Source: Paraburkholderia fungorum (GTDB lineage: Bacteria; Pseudomonadota; Gammaproteobacteria; Burkholderiales; Burkholderiaceae). From it: a DNA stretch of 64,000 nucleotides. The position numbers and the translations under genes were made by a program. Location: assembly GCF_900099835.1 (NCBI RefSeq), contig NZ_FNKP01000003.1, forward strand, positions 248,001 to 312,000. The letters are read 5' to 3'. How positions within the stretch are numbered: position 1 is the stretch's first letter; each line of letters opens with the position of its first letter. The notes beneath the pieces were generated by a model. That model had not been told where the DNA came from, ran no database searches, and saw only the letters and a list, made by a program, of their open reading frames with translations. Positions 8,958 to 17,023 of the stretch are shown here, piece by piece.

Positions 8958-9446
8958 TCACGACCCGCAAAATGGACCTTGTTCCGTCATCGCGCGTTTC
9001 CAGTTGTGCTCTTTACTAATCACCGGCTCTGGCGTCGCAAGCGGCGCGGCCGCTGCGCCTCTGTCTTTCAGATCGATATGGCATTGACCGTCGTTCACGG
9101 ACAGCGTGGCAACATAGGTGTGGTCGGCAGCCGGCGTGAATGTCAACGTGTCGACGCAGAACCTGCCTGCCACCAACAGATTCTTCGTATAGAACATTGA
9201 AAAGGAAAGTGGTGCGCCGGGAATCACTTTGCGCGCCAGTTCCTTGTCTGTGTTCATCACTGGCAGAAGATGTCGTTCCGTGCACTCCGCTGCACCGCCA
9301 TAGATCATGGCCTGCGCAGTGAAATCAGCGGCTTTGCGAAAAACAAGGGTGGATGCGTCGCTTTGCGTCGGTTCCTGATAAGTCGTTGCGCAACCGGCAA
9401 TCGACAACACGCCCGCGACCAACATAGGTATTCCGCTACGTTTCAT
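8958..9446 (-). CDS. hypothetical lipoprotein
   Basis: A 162-residue protein with a type II signal peptide: MKRSGIPMLVAGVLSIAGC, where the lipobox is SIAGC and C19 would be lipidated. The mature part contains further cysteines (AAECTER, RFCVDTL, GQCHIDL, PFCGS), so disulfides are likely. I do not recognise a family. It may be an outer-membrane or periplasmic lipoprotein, as position 2 after the cysteine is Ala, not Asp. Expressed probably alone or with the four-cysteine protein downstream. Confidence 0.7.
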   Translation of the reverse strand: MKRSGIPMLVAGVLSIAGCATTYQEPTQSDASTLVFRKAADFTAQAMIYGGAAECTERHLLPVMNTDKELARKVIPGAPLSFSMFYTKNLLVAGRFCVDTLTFTPAADHTYVATLSVNDGQCHIDLKDRGAAAAPLATPEPVISKEHNWKRAMTEQGPFCGS

Positions 9447-9883
9447 TTTTTATTTAAGTTCCGAGACAAAGCATGGATCAAATATAAGCGCACCAGAAGA
9501 TGCGCAAATCCAACCTGTCTATACGGCAATGTTCAGAAAATCTTGAGAAGATTTCTTCAATGCCTCCCGGAACAGTTATCAATCTACTCACAGGGGTCGA
9601 ACGTCTGAAACTGGCCGTCCGACCTCCTCCACTCAACCATATCGCATAAAATTTAATGTTTAGCCCATTGCGGTGTCATCCACTGAAAGAGCCGTTCCGG
9701 TAATGCTCACAGTGCGTCCGCGAAATGGCCGACCCATGCGAATCCACCCGCTATTCATCGATGACGGCGCAAAAGCAACTAGCAGATTCACCGAACAAAC
9801 ATTTCGCGCTGTCGACGAAGCTCCCCACAATCCACGATCCCCACCAGCGATTTCAAAAAATCGAACTCCCGTCGCGCCCCTCC
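9447..9883. other. gene-free stretch
   Basis: Small overlapping frames (75 to 138 codons) on both strands look like shadows and lack signatures. A short hairpin with 7-bp arms (AAATCTT / AAGATTT, 9538-9554) is present. I see no other structure. Confidence 0.4.
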
Positions 9884-10918
9884 TCAAGCCAACACATCCG
9901 AAAACACTCGCGTCGCGAAACGATCCGAGTTCGTGCCGGCATTCAACACGCCAACCGACTTCAGATCATCCGCATAGAGCGAGATCTCTTTCTTGAACGC
10001 ATCGCCAATCGGATGATGATGATCCGTATGGCTCTTGAGCATCGCGGTCAATTGCTCGACATTCGCGCCCGGCGCATTCGGCGCGAAAATCGCCGCAGCC
10101 TGAGCCGGATTGTTCGCGGTCCACTCGGTGGCTTCGAGTAGTGCCTGAGTCAGTGCCTGCGCGGTCGCACGGTCCTTGCGGATCAGCGAGCCGCGCACGC
10201 CCAGCACGCAGCACACGCGGTTCTCATACTCGCCGCACAGGTTGTTCGACACTTCCTGCAGATGATCGCCCTCGCGAATCGTCCAGATGGTCGGATCGCC
10301 ATCTGCGATCGCCTGTACTTCGCCTTTTTTCAGCGCTTCGCCCAGCAGCGGTGCTGGGTATTGCCGCCAGCGCACATCGTTGTCGGGATCGACGCCGATC
10401 TTCTTCAACGTGATCGCGAAGAAATTTTTCGCGGGACTCGCCATGTCGCTCACGCCCACGGTGCGTCCCTTGAGTCCTTGCAGATCGACGATGCCCGACG
10501 CCTTCGTCGCCAGCAGCCGCATGCAGCCGCCGTGGATGCCCGCCGTCAGCTTGACGTCGAAGCCCTGCTCCAGCGGCTTGATCCAGCGCAGCGCCATGCC
10601 GACGCCCGCGTCCGATTTGCCGGTGGCGATCGCTTCGAGCAGCTGGTCGGTGGAACCCGAGTAGTTGATCAGCTCGACCTGCAAGCCATGCTTGCGAAAG
10701 AAGCCCTGCTTCTCCGCCACGGGGACGGGCGCCGTGCAGATCGCCCCGGCATTCCACGAGAGTTTGATCGGCTTGAGTGCTTCGTCGGCTGCTGCGCGCG
10801 TGCCCGGCAGGCCGAATGCCGCGCCGCCCAGCGCCGCCGCTCCAGCCGCCCACGCGGTGTTACGCAACCACAGGCGGCGCGCGGCGTTGACGGGCTGATT
10901 GTCGTCCGTATGGTTCAT
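9884..10918 (-). CDS. ABC transporter substrate-binding protein (NMT1/SsuA-like), Tat-type leader
   Basis: A 344-residue periplasmic binding protein. The leader has a twin arginine (ARRLWLRNTAWAAGAAALGG), so export by Tat is possible. The body has NMT1-type features: KQGFFRKHGLQVELINYSGS, GKSDAGVGMALRWI, DLQGLKGRTVGVSDMASPAK and DGDPTIWTIREGD. It is the last gene of an importer operon, 61 bases after the ATPase stop. It differs from the first binding protein of the same operon (12879-13898), so the importer may be served by two receptors of different ligand range. Three neighbouring cysteines occur (NNLCGEYENRVCC), unusual in this family. Ligand unknown: sulfonate, nitrate-like or thiamine-precursor ligands are all known for the fold. 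Confidence 0.85.
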   Translation of the reverse strand: MNHTDDNQPVNAARRLWLRNTAWAAGAAALGGAAFGLPGTRAAADEALKPIKLSWNAGAICTAPVPVAEKQGFFRKHGLQVELINYSGSTDQLLEAIATGKSDAGVGMALRWIKPLEQGFDVKLTAGIHGGCMRLLATKASGIVDLQGLKGRTVGVSDMASPAKNFFAITLKKIGVDPDNDVRWRQYPAPLLGEALKKGEVQAIADGDPTIWTIREGDHLQEVSNNLCGEYENRVCCVLGVRGSLIRKDRATAQALTQALLEATEWTANNPAQAAAIFAPNAPGANVEQLTAMLKSHTDHHHPIGDAFKKEISLYADDLKSVGVLNAGTNSDRFATRVFSDVLA

Positions 10919-10979
10919 TGCAGTGCTTCCCTGTACTTGAGTGGATGGTCTGTGATCGCGTCTTCGCGCGATTACGCAA

Positions 10980-11807
10980 TTACGTGTCGAGCCCCAGTAG
11001 CCCGAGAACTTCGCGCCGCAACGACACCAGCGCGGGATCGTCGCGATGGCGCGGATACGGCGCGTCGTTGCGAACCTCGGCGACGATCCGCGCGGGACGC
11101 TCGCTCAACACGATCACGCGATTGGCGACATACAGCGCCTCTTCGACGTCATGCGTGACGAGCAGTACCGAAAAACCCTGCGCCTGCCACAGCCGCACGA
11201 GTTCGCCTTGCATGCGGATACGCGTCAGCGAATCGAGCTTGCCGAATGGTTCATCGAGCACCAGCAGCCGCGGATTGTTGACGAGCGCGCGCGCCAGTGC
11301 AGCACGCTGCGCCATACCGCCCGACAGTTGATGCGGAAAGGCGTTCGCGAAAGCCGCGAGGCCGACGAGATCCAGCGCGGCATCGATACGTTCAGCGGCA
11401 TCGCGTTTCGCAGCAGCACCACGCGTCTTGCCTTGAGCTTGAGGACCGAGTCCGACGTTATCGCGCACGGTGCGCCACGGAAACAGCGTCGGGTCCTGAA
11501 AGACGACCACGCGCGACGGATCGGGACCCGCCACCACTTCGCCATCCGCGTGAATCGCGCCGCGCGCGGGTGCATCGAGACCGGCGACGAGCCGCAGCAA
11601 GGTCGATTTCCCGCAGCCGCTCGCGCCCAGCAATGCGACGAATTCGCCGGGCTCGACCGTCAGGTTGATATCGTCGAGCACCGGCAGCGCTTCGCCGCGC
11701 AGCGTGAAGCGGTGGCTGACGCCACGCACGTCCACGCGCGTGCCCCGGCGAGTTTGTACAGTCGTCGCGGCATGCGGCGACGAATTGGAAGAAGCAACGG
11801 CTACCAT
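10980..11807 (-). CDS. ssuB: ABC transporter ATP-binding protein, sulfonate/nitrate/taurine type
   Basis: A 275-residue nucleotide-binding subunit with all motifs: Walker A GASGCGKST, Q-loop VVFQDPTLFPW, signature LSGGMAQR, Walker B LLVLDEPFGKLD and switch LLVTHDVEEAL. The open frame extends far upstream, but that part is an antisense-like shadow of the permease; the ATG complementary to 11805-11807 (MVAVASSNSSPHAATT) is the sensible start and overlaps the permease stop by 7 bases, a translational-coupling arrangement. The protein energises uptake through the permease at 11801-12856. The symbol follows the family and operon context. TauB or a nitrate-type ATPase would look similar. Confidence 0.88.
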   Translation of the reverse strand: MVAVASSNSSPHAATTVQTRRGTRVDVRGVSHRFTLRGEALPVLDDINLTVEPGEFVALLGASGCGKSTLLRLVAGLDAPARGAIHADGEVVAGPDPSRVVVFQDPTLFPWRTVRDNVGLGPQAQGKTRGAAAKRDAAERIDAALDLVGLAAFANAFPHQLSGGMAQRAALARALVNNPRLLVLDEPFGKLDSLTRIRMQGELVRLWQAQGFSVLLVTHDVEEALYVANRVIVLSERPARIVAEVRNDAPYPRHRDDPALVSLRREVLGLLGLDT

Positions 11808-12856
11808 TTGAGCAATCCTTTTTGCCAGGCGAGCAGACGGTCGCGTACACGGAACAGCAACGTGATGAGCCCGGAGCACATCAGCGCCATCACGAGCAGC
11901 GCGGCATACATGTTGGAATACGCGGCCCAGCCCTGCGCCCATTGCAGATACCAGCCGAGCCCTGCCTTCACGCCCATCATCTCGGCGACGATCAGCACGG
12001 CGAACGATGCACCCAACCCCATGAAAAGGCCGACGAAAACGGAAGGCAGCGCTGCGGGAATAGCGACGCGAAGAATCAGGAAAGATGGCCGCGCGCCGAG
12101 CGTGCGGGCGACGTCGTAGTAAGCCGAACTGACGCTCGCGACACCGGACCACGTGAGCACCGCGACGGGGAACAGCGTTGCCAGCGCGATCAGAAACACG
12201 CTCGCGCTGAAGCTCGACGGGAAGAAGAAAAACGCCAGCGGTAACCACGCGGTGGCGGGCAGCGGGCCGACCAGGCGCAAGACCGGATGCAGCCAGTAGC
12301 CGACCGCTTTCGACCAGCCAATACTGACGCCGATCACGAAGCCCGCGAGCGCGCCGCAAACATAGCCGTAAGCGAGCAGCACGAACGAATGGCCGACGCT
12401 CGCAGAGAGCCTCGGCAGATCGTCTGCAAAGACGCCGATCAATGCCTGCGGCGGCGCGAAGAATGGCCGTGGCAGCCATTCGAGTTGAGCGGTGACGATT
12501 TCCCACAGCGTCAGCGCGATGGCCAGCGCCAGCAGCCAGGGCGTCGCGTTGAGCCAGGTTCGCACGCGCAAGCGGTTCGACTGCGCGCTGCCCGTTTTCG
12601 CCGCTGCACTCACGTGCCATCCGGCTACGCCGATCGCCACCGATAACACCGCGAAGACCAGCTTGAGGATGAGCAATTCGCGCGTGTACGGCCAGTCGTC
12701 GAGTGCGGGCCACCACTGCGTGATAGCCGCACCTGCAAACCATGCGAGTGCGGCGAACCCCGCCACGATCAGCTTGCGATCGTCACGCGAAGTAGTGGCG
12801 TCCCTGGCCGGAACATCGGCCAGATCTAGAGTGTGAGTTTGCGTTTGTGTGGACAT
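11801..12856 (-). CDS. ssuC: ABC transporter permease, sulfonate/nitrate/taurine type
   Basis: A 351-residue inner-membrane permease. The start at MSTQTQTHTLDLADVP (ATG complementary to 12854-12856) is preferred over an in-frame ATG 48 codons upstream inside the preceding gene. Several hydrophobic spans are clear: two extra N-terminal spans before residue 75, then the six-span core from LNATPWLLALAIALTLWEIV to the C terminus. The EAA-type coupling loop is YYDVARTLGARPSFLILRVA followed by IPAALPSVFVG. The two extra N-terminal helices make it longer than typical SsuC (about 260 residues), an unusual feature. Operon neighbours are the binding protein upstream (22-base gap) and ATPase downstream. 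Confidence 0.87.
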   Translation of the reverse strand: MSTQTQTHTLDLADVPARDATTSRDDRKLIVAGFAALAWFAGAAITQWWPALDDWPYTRELLILKLVFAVLSVAIGVAGWHVSAAAKTGSAQSNRLRVRTWLNATPWLLALAIALTLWEIVTAQLEWLPRPFFAPPQALIGVFADDLPRLSASVGHSFVLLAYGYVCGALAGFVIGVSIGWSKAVGYWLHPVLRLVGPLPATAWLPLAFFFFPSSFSASVFLIALATLFPVAVLTWSGVASVSSAYYDVARTLGARPSFLILRVAIPAALPSVFVGLFMGLGASFAVLIVAEMMGVKAGLGWYLQWAQGWAAYSNMYAALLVMALMCSGLITLLFRVRDRLLAWQKGLLKW

Positions 12857-12878
12857 GTCGCGCTCCGTCAATGCGAGG

Positions 12879-13898
12879 TCATGCGGCGGCAAGATGGGTC
12901 TCCGAGATCGCACGGACATCGATACGACGTGGCAGAATCGCGTCCCGGTTCGCGCGGTCGGCGACTTTTTGCAGCGCGTCGATATCCGTGTCGTTGACAA
13001 AGTGCTGCTTCAACGACGCGCGCTGCGTGATCTGCCGGGCGGCGTCGAGCGGCGAACGCGTGAGGGACGCGTAGATCTGTGCATAAGCATCGGGGTTCGC
13101 CACGGCCCAATCGCCCGCGCGTTGATAGCGCGCCAATACATCCGCAATCGCCGCACGTTTGCGCGGATCGCTCAGCGAATCCCCCGAAGCGGTGATAAAG
13201 CCGAGTCCACTGTTAATGCCACTGCCGTCGCGCAAAATGCGACCGCCGCGCTGCACGGCGATGCCGTAGTACGGGTCGAACGTCGCCCATACCTCGATCG
13301 AACCGGACGCGAAAGCCGCGAATGCATCGACGGGCAGAATGAAACGCACAGTCACGTCTTCTTTCGACAACCCGGCCTCGGCCAGTGCGCCATAAAGCTG
13401 GAACTGCGAAATGCTGCCGCGCGCCGACGAAACGAACACCGTGCGCCCTTTCAGTTCAGCGACGTTGCGAATGGTCGAATGCGGGCCGACAAGAATGCCG
13501 AGTTGCGCGCCCGATCCCACTCGCGTCGCCACGATTTTCAGAGACGGATCGCCGACTGCTGCGGCGAGAACCGGCAGGTCGCCCGCCGGAGCGAGATCGA
13601 CGGCGCCCGCGCGTTGCGCTTCGAATAGCGGCGCCGCTCCCTGAAAGTTGGCCCAGCGGTACGCGTAAGGCACACCGTCGAGCACCTTCGCCGCTTCGAC
13701 GAGCGCGCGCGTGCCGCCGGCCTGATCGCCTAGTACCAGCGTGACGCCGCTCGTGCTTGCAGTAGCGTTCGTGATTGCGGTAGTTGCAGCGGTCGCGGCA
13801 TTCGCGCCGCGCAGTCCGGCTGCGGCAAGCGGTACAGCAGCCAGCGTGCGCAACAGTTGTCGTCGTGTGAAAAAAGACGTTGGAGCGGAATCGGTCAT
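12879..13898 (-). CDS. ssuA: ABC transporter substrate-binding protein, aliphatic sulfonate type
   Basis: A 339-residue periplasmic binding protein with a twin-arginine leader (FFTRRQLLRTLAAVPLAAAG). SsuA-like landmarks are AQRAGAVDLAPAGDLPVLAA, ELKGRTVFVSSARGS and EVWATFDPYYGIAVQRGG; the WATFDPY motif matches that of the binding protein at 452-1411 (WSTWDPY), so both likely bind related ligands. First gene of the importer operon ssuA-ssuC-ssuB-second binding protein. An inverted repeat lies 50 bases upstream of the start. The monooxygenase gene upstream is read in the same direction 188 bases away. Confidence 0.87.
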   Translation of the reverse strand: MTDSAPTSFFTRRQLLRTLAAVPLAAAGLRGANAATAATTAITNATASTSGVTLVLGDQAGGTRALVEAAKVLDGVPYAYRWANFQGAAPLFEAQRAGAVDLAPAGDLPVLAAAVGDPSLKIVATRVGSGAQLGILVGPHSTIRNVAELKGRTVFVSSARGSISQFQLYGALAEAGLSKEDVTVRFILPVDAFAAFASGSIEVWATFDPYYGIAVQRGGRILRDGSGINSGLGFITASGDSLSDPRKRAAIADVLARYQRAGDWAVANPDAYAQIYASLTRSPLDAARQITQRASLKQHFVNDTDIDALQKVADRANRDAILPRRIDVRAISETHLAAA

Positions 13899-13947
13899 AG
13901 GTCCTCGCCGGAAATAATCAGCACAGCGTAGCGACGAAATACCGGCG

Positions 13948-13962
13948 AGAGAATTATTCTCT
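13948..13962. promoter_or_regulatory. inverted repeat upstream of the importer operon
   Basis: AGAGAAT-T-ATTCTCT, a perfect 15-base symmetric element, is followed by a long AT tract (13963-13996). It lies upstream of the minus-strand binding-protein start at 13898 and could be an operator or lie near the promoter. No regulator can be named. Confidence 0.45.
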
Positions 13963-14086
13963 TTCGATATGTTTATATTTATTCAATATTTATGTTTTGC
14001 ATGTCAGCAGAACGGCGACATGCGCGGCGAAGAGACGGGTATCCGACGACCGTCAATGGCCGTGGATACCTCTCTTATCCTTTGAG

Positions 14087-15520
14087 TCAGACGTTCGAGG
14101 CTTCGCGTTGCCAGATACTCGACGCATACGCCGAATCGTCGAAATCAGCAGGGATGTCTGCTGAAAGTCGCACCGCATGCGAGTCAAGGTCGGCGAGAAA
14201 AAGGTCGCGGCTAATGCGCCGGACTACGGCAGGAATATCGCGCTTCATACTCGGCACGTCACCGACTGGCACGCCCGCGCTGACGAATCCGGCCGGATTG
14301 TAGACGTGAATATCCTTCAGGAACGGCGCCTGTCCAGTGGACTTTTCCAGGTACTCCAACGCCGCGCCGAGATACGGATGCGCGCCGAGCGCGTCGTCGG
14401 CATCGCTCGCGGGAGGCGTGTACTGATCGCGCCACAAGCGAATCTGCGATGCGAACGCCGCGAGTTCCGGTCGCGCCGACGGATCGATGAAATAGCCGGT
14501 TCCCGCAATCGCGAAGTCGAATTGAAACGTCTCGCCTGAAACCTGCGCCGTCATGCGCCCTGACGATTCACTCGCGGCTTCCCACTCCGTTCCTGGATGC
14601 AGATGGAAGTTCGCGAATCGCGTCGCGCGCTGGATTGCGTCGAGCGGCGCGGTCGAACCAGAGCGCCGGAAGCGCAGCGCCTGGAACCAGCGCAACGCGT
14701 CGGGCAGATCGAAGTAGTTGTCGTAAGCACCGGGATAGCCACGCGAACGCGAGACCGGCACCGCCGCCAGCGTCGCGCGCCGCGCAAACAGATGGACCTC
14801 CGCCGCGCCCGCTTCGAGCGCGGTAGCCGCGGCATCGAATGCAGAAGCCGCGCCGCCGAGCACGGCAACCGACTTGCCACGCAATGCGTCGAAATCGATG
14901 GCGTGCGACGTATGCGCGACAAGCGACGGCGGCAACTGCTGCAAGACGTGCGGCACAAAAGCGCCGCCGTTGCCCGCGACGCCATTGCACAGCAGCACCT
15001 TGCGCGCCGATTCGACCCGCGCGACGCCGTTCACATCGAGATGCAAACGAAAGTGCGTGCCGAGCGGCTCAATCTTGAGCAGCCGGGTTCCGTAACGGAT
15101 CGGGATCTGCAAAAATTCGCGATACCACGCGAGATAGTCTGCCCATTGTTCACGCGGAGCCCGCTCGATCTCGCGATACGCCGCCGCACCAAAACGCGCC
15201 TCGTACCACGCCTGAAAACCGAGTCCGGGTAGCCCGCCTTCGGGCCCTACCAGTGACTTCGGCGTGCGCAGCCGGTTCATCCGCGCGCGGGTGAGCCAGA
15301 CGCCGGCCTGCGACGCATCGTCGGCTGCATCGATCACGCTGACGCGCCCAATGCCCGCGCGACGCAACGCAAAAGCGAACGCACAACCGCTCTGCCCGCC
15401 GCCGACAATCAACACGTTGTGGTCGATACCCGGCCGGTCCGGCACCCAGTTCTCGGGCGCGGGTCCGAGCAGTTCGAGCGTGCGGCGGGCTTCGTCATCG
15501 GGATGGACAGTCTGTGTCAT
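14087..15520 (-). CDS. FAD/NAD(P)-dependent flavin-containing monooxygenase-like protein
   Basis: A 477-residue flavoprotein. The ATG complementary to 15518-15520 (MTQTVHPDDEARRTLELLGP) is chosen; upstream codons in the long frame are cysteine- and arginine-rich and not protein-like. The first Rossmann motif is VLIVGGGQSGCAFAFALRRAG (residues about 35-55) and the second is KSVAVLGGAASAFDAAATAL. The central part has RMNRLRTPKSLVGPEGG, as in flavin-containing monooxygenases and Baeyer-Villiger-like oxygenases. It sits just upstream of the sulfonate-type importer and is read the same way, so oxygenation or desulfurisation of an imported compound is plausible. True substrate unknown; an oxidoreductase role without oxygenation is also possible. 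Confidence 0.8.
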   Translation of the reverse strand: MTQTVHPDDEARRTLELLGPAPENWVPDRPGIDHNVLIVGGGQSGCAFAFALRRAGIGRVSVIDAADDASQAGVWLTRARMNRLRTPKSLVGPEGGLPGLGFQAWYEARFGAAAYREIERAPREQWADYLAWYREFLQIPIRYGTRLLKIEPLGTHFRLHLDVNGVARVESARKVLLCNGVAGNGGAFVPHVLQQLPPSLVAHTSHAIDFDALRGKSVAVLGGAASAFDAAATALEAGAAEVHLFARRATLAAVPVSRSRGYPGAYDNYFDLPDALRWFQALRFRRSGSTAPLDAIQRATRFANFHLHPGTEWEAASESSGRMTAQVSGETFQFDFAIAGTGYFIDPSARPELAAFASQIRLWRDQYTPPASDADDALGAHPYLGAALEYLEKSTGQAPFLKDIHVYNPAGFVSAGVPVGDVPSMKRDIPAVVRRISRDLFLADLDSHAVRLSADIPADFDDSAYASSIWQREASNV

Positions 15521-15901
15521 CAGTCGGGGTTCCTCGTTAGCCGTATCAGGGCGATGCAGATTGCGCCGATGCTGCGCGAAAGTGCAAAGATGCAATGACG
15601 CGTCGCGTGCCGCGCTGCCGGAGCACCCGGAGTCGACGCCCGCTTTCAGCGCCAATCGTCCGGTCTGGACAAGCGTTTGAACTCCGCAGCTTACAAAGGC
15701 GCGCGCACAAGGCAAACCAACAAATCGATCTTTGGATTCTCAGCCGGAGGAAAAGCCGCGCGATGAAAATCGCCGGTGCGGGTGCGGGTGCGTTGGCGAG
15801 ACACGCGGAACTGGAGCGGCTGTATCGGGACGTTCGTGCCGGCGCGTTTCATCTGCAGGCCATGCAGCTAGAAATCAGGCCGCCCTATCGCAAGGGCGTC
15901 A
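15521..15901. other. gene-free stretch between two minus-strand genes
   Basis: A plus-strand frame from an ATG at 15763 reads MKIAGAGAGALARHAELERL and runs into the antisense of the LysR gene. The first residues mimic an NAD-binding start but no Rossmann fold follows, so I do not call it. Otherwise nothing recognised. The promoter of the monooxygenase at 15520 must lie here. Confidence 0.4.
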
Positions 15902-16888
15902 TTACCCCGTCAACCCTTGCCGGGGCACTTCGGCATAGGTCTCGCTGCATATCTCGTGCAGCGCCTCGGCGAACAGACTCCGCGCCGATGAGTTCGCCCC
16001 TGCGGAACGCGTGAACAATGCGATGGGCGGCAACGTCCATGTAAATGAGTAAGGCACGATTGCCACTCCGGCAATGCGCACCAGTTCCTCCGCGATATCG
16101 GCGGGCACGATCGATACCGCTTCGTCGCTCGACGCAATCATTTCCCCGATCAGCTTGGACGAGTAGCTTTCAATGACCGGAACGGGCGGCGAAATGCCCT
16201 CGGCGAGAAACAGGTCGGCCACCTGTTCCCGCATCGGCGTATGCGGTGCGCCGAGAATCCAGTCCAGCGCAACCAGCTTGTTCCAGTCCAGCTTCGTGCG
16301 CGCCAGTTTTGCCGCGAGACGCCGGCTCGCGATCATCCGGGGCTGCTGCCGGTACAGCACTTCAAAGGAAATGTGGTTCAGATCGACCGCGGACGACGCT
16401 CGCCCGATCACGATATCGACGATGTGATCGTTGAGTTGAAGCAGAAGCTGATCGCTGGTTCCTTCGTGGATCGTCACGGTTACGCGCTGCTTCATCCGCG
16501 ATTGCAGCCGCTTGAGCGCCGCCGACAGCATCTGCCCGGAGATAAACGGGATCACGCCAATATGCAGGTGAGCCGCATGCCCGGCGGCGACCGCCTCCAT
16601 TTCGCGGGCGAGGTGGTCGAGATCGTTGACCATCGCCCGCGCCCGCTCGAGCACGACAGCCCCCAGCGCGGTGGGCAGCATGCCGCGCGACGAGCGCTCG
16701 AACAGCGGCGTGCCGAACATGCTCTCCAGTTCCGACAGCGCGTTTGTCACGGCGGGCTGGCTACTGGCCATGTGCTCCGCGACACGCGTCAGCGAGCCGT
16801 GCTGCTGGATTTGCAGCAACAGCACGAGGTGCCGCATCTTCAGACGCGCGCCAAGCCGCCGGACTACGTCGTTGGACTCGAATGTCAT
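15902..16888 (-). CDS. LysR-family transcriptional regulator
   Basis: A 328-residue regulator. The helix-turn-helix is residues 18-77 (KMRHLVLLLQIQQHGSLTRV, AEHMASSQPAVTNALSELES, MFGTPLFERSSRGMLPTALG). The effector domain starts near residue 108 (LHIGVIPFISGQMLSAALKR). The HLVLL opening and PTALG turn are like the GbpR/CbnR-type branch that controls sugar or aromatic catabolism. It is divergent from maeB with 135 bases between starts, and an inverted repeat sits 13 bases upstream of its own start, so it may regulate both itself and malic enzyme. Effector unknown. Confidence 0.9.
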   Translation of the reverse strand: MTFESNDVVRRLGARLKMRHLVLLLQIQQHGSLTRVAEHMASSQPAVTNALSELESMFGTPLFERSSRGMLPTALGAVVLERARAMVNDLDHLAREMEAVAAGHAAHLHIGVIPFISGQMLSAALKRLQSRMKQRVTVTIHEGTSDQLLLQLNDHIVDIVIGRASSAVDLNHISFEVLYRQQPRMIASRRLAAKLARTKLDWNKLVALDWILGAPHTPMREQVADLFLAEGISPPVPVIESYSSKLIGEMIASSDEAVSIVPADIAEELVRIAGVAIVPYSFTWTLPPIALFTRSAGANSSARSLFAEALHEICSETYAEVPRQGLTG

Positions 16889-16901
16889 TGGCTAGCCGAC
16901 C

Positions 16902-16925
16902 ACCCATCACGAAAAAATGATGGGT
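16902..16925. promoter_or_regulatory. inverted repeat in the LysR/maeB divergent promoter
   Basis: ACCCATCA and TGATGGGT are perfect 8-base arms around the spacer CGAAAAAA. Location between divergent LysR and maeB genes suggests an operator for the LysR protein, although the spacing is not the classical T-N11-A. Confidence 0.5.
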
Positions 16926-17023
16926 CGATATTAAAACAGAATCATCTCCTTATGGCAGATCTCTAGAATCGTCTCAACGGATCGCGCCGGGACTGGCCCA
17001 GCGCACGCGCTCAGACCGAAAAC

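Noticed and set aside
15763..16014. Short plus-strand frame starting MKIAGAGAGA
   Set aside because: Looks like a nucleotide-binding start for ten residues only, then runs into LysR antisense.
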